Source: Legionella genomosp. 1 (GTDB taxonomy: Bacteria > Pseudomonadota > Gammaproteobacteria > Legionellales > Legionellaceae). From it: DNA of 5,901 bases. Of this stretch, positions 1 through 3,794 are shown piece after piece (the first letter of the stretch is position 1; every line of letters starts with the position of its first letter). Made by a program: the position numbers and the translations under genes. The notes under the pieces were generated by a model. It searched no databases. It saw only the letters and a program-made list of their open reading frames with translations, and was not told where the DNA came from. Location of the stretch: assembly GCA_945862275.1 (NCBI GenBank), contig CAMAYA010000079.1, positions 1 through 5,901 on the forward strand, in the 5' to 3' direction.

Positions 1-111
1 AATGCCTGCCCTGTTCCCTATGATGGATGATGCGTAAGGTTGGTTTGATTCTGTTTTAAACAAAATCTGGCGGTCTTATATCCTTTAGCGCACATCGATA
101 ACAGCCAAATA

Positions 112-126
112 AAATCATTATGATTT
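112..126. repeat. Palindrome in 3' flank of copy A
   Basis: AAATCAT-T-ATGATTT is a perfect inverted repeat with 7-bp arms and one central base, ~75 bp downstream of the stop codon of the minus-strand fusion gene. The corresponding place in copy B (3708-3720) is also a palindrome but with partly different bases (see the finding). It could be an RNA hairpin in the 3' UTR or a protein-binding site. No function can be assigned. Confidence 0.6.
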
Positions 127-156
127 AATAAAAAACATTAAAAAGGGGAGGGCGCC

Positions 157-181
157 AAAAAGCCAAGAAAACATGGTTTGG
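157..181 (-). terminator. Possible weak terminator after the fusion gene
   Basis: Read on the minus strand, CCAA ... TTGG (181-178 and 166-163) can form a short stem. A C and a run of five T (161-157) follow, ~20-40 nt after the stop codon of the fusion gene. The stem is weak. It occupies the same relative place as the better hairpin after copy B (3754-3773), which is the main reason to list it. Confidence 0.25.
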
Positions 182-199
182 TTTTTAGAAAAGAAGGAT

Positions 200-1231
200 T
201 TAAGCGAAGCTTAAACCTGAAAAAACATCACTGCCGGGCTGAAAGAAGCGTTTAATGCCGTTCAAGCAGGCCCCTAAAGCATCCAGCGTTGTCGATTTCT
301 TCACGGGCACGGATGTGGTATCCAGCGGAATACCTAGCCCTGCCCATCCAGCACGGCGTCGGGTGATAATCGCATTAAGCATGGCGGTTCGCGCGCCTTC
401 TAGGTGATAGGTTCCGTTTTCCGACTTCCCTACCCGTTTTTGTTTTAACCCTAAACGGGATAACAATATTCCAATGAAGCGTATCGGGTCTTTGTTGAGT
501 TGTGCCGGCGATGGCAATGATATCAATCCTTTGAGAACATCCCGATTGGCTTCAATATAATCGACAAAGCCGTTACGAATAATCATTTCGCGACTGTAGT
601 GATAATCGGCGGTGTTCAATAGGCCATGTGTGGTGGTGAGGTGTAGCAGGCTTAATACAAATTGATACAATTGTTGAAGGCTTGCGAAATGGGTCACGTC
701 GGCGGCGAACTGTTCATGGCGTTCGGTTTGTTCTAAAAAGCGAAGGCGTGCCAAGGCGTCATCGCCGAGTGCGAGCTCTAAGGATTTGATTTGTTGTTTG
801 AATTTACCATCGTTATCGATGGAGACGAGCGCTTGGATGTTCTCTAAATCATTGGCGGGAAGATTATAGAAGTCAACAATGGCTTGCTTCTTGGCACTGC
901 GGGTGTCTTCCATGGTCTTTCGAGGTTTATTGAGCAGCTCACGAAGGGCTGCGGCCGTTTCACTTAACGGGGCTGCGCCGATTTTCTCAGCTTCTGTTTC
1001 CATGATGGATTTTTTCAATTGGCGAAAGTTTTTTCGAATATCCGCATCCGGCGCTTCTTCAAAGTAGGTTAAATCGATGTTTTCATGCACAAATCGAACA
1101 CGTGATCCGCTTGTCTTGCCGGCATTATATTCACTATAACCCCACCCATTTAATAAAATTTTTAGTTCGGCCCAAGTGAAGTCTTTTGGCTTACTAAGAA
1201 ATTTTTTGCGCAGCTTATCTATTTTTGTCAT
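200..1231 (-). CDS. HicA toxin N-terminus fused to CyRepA1-type replication protein C-terminal domain
   Basis: A 343-residue chimera. Residues 1-48 (MTKIDKLRKKFLSKPKDFTW, then GWGY and GKTSGSRVRFV) match the start of the HicA mRNA-interferase family, in the subgroup with a GKTSGSR loop. HicA is normally ~80-90 residues, so the last strand and helix, including the usual HKPHPG-like segment, are missing. The loop position often holding the family's catalytic His (GSH) is Arg44. Ribonuclease activity therefore looks unlikely. From His49 on the protein is ~78% identical to residues 401-695 of the replication helicase at 3795-5901. It lacks all helicase motifs. The function of this C-terminal part is not known to me. 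The segment around RFIGILLSRLGLKQKRVG ... YHLE could be a winged-helix fold, which is inference only. The ATG at 1231 matches the usual HicA start. I see no Shine-Dalgarno sequence before it. The gene has its own promoter. No hicB-like gene follows within the window. The open frame over 343 codons argues for an expressed gene, but it could be a recent recombination by-product. Confidence 0.85.
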   Translation of the reverse strand: MTKIDKLRKKFLSKPKDFTWAELKILLNGWGYSEYNAGKTSGSRVRFVHENIDLTYFEEAPDADIRKNFRQLKKSIMETEAEKIGAAPLSETAAALRELLNKPRKTMEDTRSAKKQAIVDFYNLPANDLENIQALVSIDNDGKFKQQIKSLELALGDDALARLRFLEQTERHEQFAADVTHFASLQQLYQFVLSLLHLTTTHGLLNTADYHYSREMIIRNGFVDYIEANRDVLKGLISLPSPAQLNKDPIRFIGILLSRLGLKQKRVGKSENGTYHLEGARTAMLNAIITRRRAGWAGLGIPLDTTSVPVKKSTTLDALGACLNGIKRFFQPGSDVFSGLSFA

Positions 1232-1235
1232 TATT

Positions 1236-1272
1236 AAGCAACTGTTTTTAGTTGCTTATATTATAAAGCAAC
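1236..1272. promoter_or_regulatory. Triple GTTGCTT inverted-repeat operator
   Basis: Three copies of one half-site alternate in orientation: AAGCAACT (1236-1243), AGTTGCTT (1250-1257) and AAGCAAC (1266-1272). The first two form a perfect 8-bp inverted repeat with a 6-nt spacer. The last two form a 7-bp one enclosing the -10 box. The array covers the -10 region, the start of transcription and the whole short leader of the hicA-fusion gene. This is typical of self-repressed toxin-antitoxin operons, so HicB is the inferred original ligand. As RNA, the first pair could fold into a hairpin next to the start codon. Confidence 0.65.
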
Positions 1273-1288
1273 CATGATAAATAGACAA
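1260..1288 (-). promoter_or_regulatory. Sigma70-like promoter of the HicA-fusion gene
   Basis: On the minus strand TTGTCT (1288-1283) and a consensus TATAAT (1265-1260) are separated by exactly 17 bp. Transcription would start near 1253, giving a leader of only ~20 nt before the ATG at 1231. It is the best promoter match in the window, and the -10 box lies between two operator half-sites. Confidence 0.7.
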
Positions 1289-1317
1289 TCGGTTTAAAAA
1301 ATTAATTTGTTGGATAG

Positions 1318-1351
1318 CTTAAGTCTGATAAGAATATTAATCAGACTTAAG
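1318..1351 (-). terminator. 12-bp hairpin at the end of the kinase-like gene
   Basis: CTTAAGTCTGAT (1318-1329) and ATCAGACTTAAG (1340-1351) are perfect 12-bp inverted arms around a 10-nt loop. The stop codon of the kinase-like gene lies in the loop, so the stem uses its last codons. On the minus strand a T run (about 1302-1296) follows only after ~15 nt, so it is not a classical intrinsic terminator. It may work as an mRNA 3'-end stem or be a protein-binding palindrome. It separates the kinase-like gene from the promoter of the next gene. Confidence 0.5.
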
Positions 1352-2434
1352 GGATAAATCAGAGTTTGCCAATTTTAAATCGGGGTGAGCCTTTTCAGCT
1401 GTATCTATTATAAGCACGCATTTTCCAATACACCTCCCCATGCCGTGAGTAAATATTTCTATATTATTTTCAGATTGTTGGATAGCACTTCTTATCTCTC
1501 CAAGCGTATTAGCAGATTTAATTAGCCCTATTAATTTTTTAGCTTCTTCAACTTTATGGGCGGTCAGCAGCGTATTTCTGAAAATTTTAGTCACAAGTGA
1601 TGGAGTAAACTCACCCTGACTATTAATTGAGCCTCGAGAGCTAATGTATTTTTCCAATTGTTTTACACTACTTTCTCTGATATTTACGAAAGTAATTTCT
1701 CGTTGGGCTTCAAGAAGATTTAATGCAGCCACCACTTCTTTTGGTCTTGCTATTTCCTTCGATTCATTTATTTTTTGTTCATGTTTGACATATATAAGTT
1801 TCGCATCATTAGTGTCCTGCCTGTCATATGCAATTGCTAATTTTTGAACAAGTGGTAAATTGTTTCTTAAAAAACTTACATCAAATATATCTGGACGATT
1901 AGATGTTATAAATAACAAGGCTTTAACAGTGCTAACAGTCTCCGGATAATTTTTGCTGCTTTGATCAAAAAATGGAATGTAATCACTATGTAGTCTGCTC
2001 CAGGCATTCAGACTTGTAATGCTCCTCCTGCTTGCAAAAAGTTCTTCTTCCCTAGCCTCCATTTGCAATGCCATCCCTATATCTACACACACAACTTGAC
2101 CATTTGATGTTGTAACAAAATTTTTTTTGGCGGTTGCATCAACAACAATTCTTCCTGACAAATTAAAAATATTGATTACCGCAGCACTCATTTCTGTATC
2201 TGACGCCTGACGGCCTTCTACAAAAGGACAAACCCACCCTATGCCATATTCTGTCTGGGAAATATAGGCGGGTGGCGGAAGTTGTGGATTTAATTCATTC
2301 CACAGCCGAACAGACCTGCTAGGGGTATCAAGATCATCAGCTGTATCATGCTGTATTTTAAGTACCTCTCTACCATCATTCGATTTATACGCTGTGTTAT
2401 AAGAACCGGATCCTAGTCGCTTCCATTTTGGCAT
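1337..2434 (-). CDS. Protein-kinase-like protein, candidate secreted effector
   Basis: A 365-residue protein with a recognisable, atypical kinase N-lobe and active site. It has a glycine loop GSGSYNTAY at 8-16 and a VLKI strand whose Lys26 sits at the ATP-binding lysine position. Glu47 in RSVRLWNELNP is a candidate for the helix-C glutamate. DATAKKNF at 99-106 is placed like a catalytic loop (Asp99, Asn105), and VCVDIGMAL at 115-123 has DIG in place of DFG (Asp118). The layout is compressed: only ~70 residues separate Lys26 from the catalytic Asp. Residues ~200-340 look helical and match nothing I know. No signal peptide or membrane segment is visible. The sequence style recalls kinase-like proteins of Legionella and relatives, some of which are Dot/Icm effectors. 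That link is recall and inference. The start is supported by AGGTGG upstream. GC is ~32% in a 120-bp sample (1741-1860) against ~44% in the replication gene (4321-4440), suggesting separate origin. Confidence 0.75.
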   Translation of the reverse strand: MPKWKRLGSGSYNTAYKSNDGREVLKIQHDTADDLDTPSRSVRLWNELNPQLPPPAYISQTEYGIGWVCPFVEGRQASDTEMSAAVINIFNLSGRIVVDATAKKNFVTTSNGQVVCVDIGMALQMEAREEELFASRRSITSLNAWSRLHSDYIPFFDQSSKNYPETVSTVKALLFITSNRPDIFDVSFLRNNLPLVQKLAIAYDRQDTNDAKLIYVKHEQKINESKEIARPKEVVAALNLLEAQREITFVNIRESSVKQLEKYISSRGSINSQGEFTPSLVTKIFRNTLLTAHKVEEAKKLIGLIKSANTLGEIRSAIQQSENNIEIFTHGMGRCIGKCVLIIDTAEKAHPDLKLANSDLSLKSD

Positions 2435-2440
2435 ATATAG

Positions 2441-2446
2441 CCACCT
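2441..2446 (-). promoter_or_regulatory. Shine-Dalgarno of the kinase-like gene
   Basis: AGGTGG on the minus strand lies 6 nt before the ATG ending at 2434. It fixes the start and agrees with the glycine loop falling right after the N-terminus. Confidence 0.7.
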
Positions 2447-2625
2447 TTTTAAAATAGATGCATGTTTATTATTTATCTATATAAATATTAGCACCTAAAT
2501 GAATAATAGTGGCTTTTATTTTGACTATATTTATTGGTGACCAAGCAAACACAAAGAGACTAATAAAAAAATGACGAGCTGGTTAAAATAAATTACATCC
2601 TCTTATATCCAATTCAAGACCGTGC

Positions 2626-2645
2626 TCAAAAACGTTCGTTTTTGA
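2626..2645. repeat. 20-bp palindrome TCAAAAACG-TT-CGTTTTTGA
   Basis: Perfect 9-bp arms around TT. On the plus strand a T run (2651-2656) follows a few bases later, so it could end plus-strand transcription, but no plus-strand gene lies upstream. A regulator-binding site upstream of the kinase-like gene, or a remnant, is equally possible. Confidence 0.5.
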
Positions 2646-2703
2646 TGAGGTTTTTTGATGGCTAGCAGATTATATAAATGCTGCGCTACGACTGGCCTTT
2701 CAA

Positions 2704-2727
2704 ATTCTCGATATCCATTCTCGATAT
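2704..2727. repeat. Tandem 11-bp direct repeat ATTCTCGATAT
   Basis: Two identical 11-mers at 2704-2714 and 2717-2727 with a 13-bp period. This could be a small binding-site pair or a slippage product. It lies ~50 bp downstream of the HTH gene stop codon. Confidence 0.5.
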
Positions 2728-2778
2728 GACTTTCTTGTTACACAATACTTCACATGAGTTTTGAGAACAAAGGATTTA

Positions 2779-2985
2779 TTATGCTGCCATGGCGATCTTT
2801 CCATCAATATGAATATCCAGATTTCCCAAGATTTTTTGCAGAGTGCTGGTAGTGATATTTTGATATTCTTCTTTCTCATACCGAGCAATTTGCCGAGCAC
2901 TCATTCCAACTTTACGGCCAAAAACCTCAATGCTCATAGGGAGTGTAATAATACCAGTGGTAATTTGCACAGATTTAGAGCACAT
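2779..2985 (-). CDS. Small HTH (XRE/HigA-like) DNA-binding protein, 5' end uncertain
   Basis: A 68-residue ORF whose central part reads as a helix-turn-helix: MSIEVFGRKVG (17-27), then MSARQIARYEKEEY (28-41) as recognition helix, then TSTLQKILGNLDI (46-58). The IARYEKEEYQNIT pattern is typical of XRE-type repressors and antitoxins such as HigA. No toxin partner is adjacent. The start is doubtful because neither the ATG at 2985 nor the internal ATG at 2937 has a Shine-Dalgarno sequence. A better-placed start (ATG at 3025 with AGGG six nt upstream, 3032-3035) opens MSKKSWRPPASQYNVL in another frame and stops at 2975, overlapping this ORF. A one-base frameshift would join the two into an ~80-residue protein. 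Either the gene is frameshifted or the short frame is chance. Confidence 0.55.
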   Translation of the reverse strand: MCSKSVQITTGIITLPMSIEVFGRKVGMSARQIARYEKEEYQNITTSTLQKILGNLDIHIDGKIAMAA

Positions 2986-3109
2986 TATATTGGCTTGCAG
3001 GAGGGCGCCAGCTTTTCTTACTCATAATGAGCCCTGTTTATATAGTCTCTCTATAATTTACATGGCGCGACCGCCACCGGTAGCTAGACTGCATCACAGC
3101 GATAATTGA

Positions 3110-3424
3110 TCAATAAAGAAACATAAAACCACTGGCATTATTACACTCCCAATCATGTATGGCATGCAGTGTGTCTCCAGCATGAATCGCTTGGCGTGCG
3201 ATGTTTTCAATCGGAAGCAAGAGTTCATTGCTATCTGACTGGTTTTTAATACGTAAAAGGCAACAGTGGCTGTAAGCCATGATGGCGGTTAAGGGTTGAT
3301 TAATTTCGTGTATAAATACAGAAATCCAATCCAGCGGTGAATTGGATTTTGAATCAAAGGGAGTGCTTGTTTTGTTCTCGTGTACCATGGTCGTCCGTAG
3401 GGTGGTTTTCCTATTGTGCGACAC
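3110..3424 (-). pseudogene. Histidine kinase fragment: H-box dimerisation domain only
   Basis: A 104-residue frame (GTG at 3424; an ATG at 3388 gives 92 residues). Residues 33-48 (WISVFIHEINQPLTAI) are a textbook HisKA H-box with phospho-accepting His39, as in FixL-type sensor kinases. Residues ~69-92 (LLPIENIARQAIHAGDTLHAIHDW) fit the second helix of the dimerisation domain. The protein ends 12 residues later with no HATPase domain (no N, G1 or G2 box) and no sensor domain upstream. It therefore cannot autophosphorylate as it stands. It is most simply a truncated relic. A free-standing phosphotransfer or dominant-negative dimerisation protein is possible. No clear Shine-Dalgarno precedes either start. 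Confidence 0.6.
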
Positions 3425-3591
3425 AGTTTACTGATTATTCCATGGAAATAAACTACTTTTAACGCGCATGTTTGTTGGTTTTGTGTCAATGTAACGTTAT
3501 TAATCCATCGTTTTAATGTACGTATCTTAGGCGCCTGAACAGGGTGCGCTGAGGGAACAGTGAGGGTGTTTATATATAGACAATCAAACCG
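3425..3591. other. Unassigned intergenic stretch right of the histidine kinase fragment
   Basis: This is the part of the 370-bp gene-free gap that is not shared with copy A. It contains near-repeats GAACAGGGTG (3537-3546) and GAACAGTGAGGGTG (3555-3568), whose GAACAG is the complement of CTGTTC in the repeat boundary 17-mer. I find no RNA gene and no well-formed promoter. The rest of the gap (3592-3794) is repeat copy B. Confidence 0.5.
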
Positions 3592-3603
3592 GCCCTGTTC
3601 CCT
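3552..3603. repeat. Inverted repeat AGGGAACAG / CTGTTCCCT spanning the copy B boundary
   Basis: AGGGAACAG (3552-3560) and CTGTTCCCT (3595-3603) are perfect 9-bp inverted arms 34 bp apart. The right arm lies within the 17-mer shared with copy A (8-24). The left arm lies outside the duplicated region. The loop is long for a terminator, so a recombinase or initiator binding pair is a guess. Confidence 0.45.
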
Positions 3604-3707
3604 ATGATAGAGAATAAATAGAGATGGATTGATTTTTTTTTTAACAAGTCAGGGGTGTACTCGATAGGGTGTCGCCGTTTTAACGTGCATCGATAATTAT
3701 CAAATAA

Positions 3708-3720
3708 ATCCACTATGGAT
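3708..3720. repeat. Palindrome in 3' flank of copy B
   Basis: ATCCA-CTA-TGGAT, with 5-bp arms, at the position aligned to the palindrome at 112-126. Two pairs differ from copy A by matched changes on both arms. Confidence 0.55.
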
Positions 3721-3753
3721 GAATAAAAAACATCCAAAAACAATGGGCGAGAC

Positions 3754-3773
3754 AAAACCCGCATGAAGCGAGT
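3754..3773 (-). terminator. Intrinsic terminator of the replication helicase gene
   Basis: On the minus strand ACTCGC-TTCAT-GCGGGT forms a 6-bp stem with one G-T pair and a 5-nt loop. It runs straight into T residues (3757-3754), 21 nt after the stop codon. The stem is short but has the right layout and position. Confidence 0.5.
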
Positions 3774-3794
3774 GATTATGGAGTAAATCAGGAT

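Larger units (their letters stand above)
8..1089. repeat. Copy A of a ~1.1-kb diverged direct repeat
   Basis: This segment matches 3592-4684 in the same orientation. It covers the last 295 codons of a plasmid replication helicase gene plus ~190 bp of its 3' flank. The coding parts align at a constant offset of 3595 bp without net indels. The flank is looser, but it starts with an identical 17-mer (GCCCTGTTCCCTATGAT at 8-24 and 3592-3608) and shares CATCGATAA and AATAAAAAACAT blocks. Homology stops sharply on the right at 1089, where HicA-derived sequence begins. On the left I see no similarity beyond position 8, but only seven bases are available to judge. Confidence 0.9.
2447..2778. other. 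Gene-poor AT-rich spacer
   Basis: About 330 bp between the HTH gene and the kinase-like gene. It should hold the promoter of the kinase-like gene, but I find no convincing -35/-10 pair, only AT-rich stretches around 2460-2500. It contains a 20-bp palindrome (2626-2645) and a short tandem duplication (2704-2727), listed separately. I see no RNA gene and no convincing ORF. Confidence 0.6.

Noticed and set aside
1307..1486. 12-bp direct repeat TTGTTGGATAGC at 1307-1318 and 1475-1486
   Set aside because: About one repeated 12-mer is expected by chance in a window this size, and one copy is coding.
2761..3027. 88-residue plus-strand ORF
   Set aside because: Antisense to the HTH gene, with no recognisable domain or ribosome site. 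Treated as a shadow.
3105..3114. 10-bp palindrome ATTGATCAAT at the stop codon of the histidine kinase fragment
   Set aside because: Too short and AT-rich to stand out, with no T run or second copy to support a role.
3484..3489. Perfect TTGACA -35 box on the minus strand upstream of the histidine kinase fragment
   Set aside because: No acceptable -10 box lies 16-19 bp downstream (CGCGTTAA there), so it is not listed as a promoter.
3289..3489. Minus-strand 66-residue ORF with TTG start overlapping the histidine kinase fragment
   Set aside because: The frame gives no domain, while the overlapping frame carries a clear H-box.
3570..3764. Minus-strand 64-residue ORF in the 3' flank of copy B
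   Set aside because: It starts inside the terminator hairpin, and the matching flank of copy A has no equivalent ATG there. No domain is visible.
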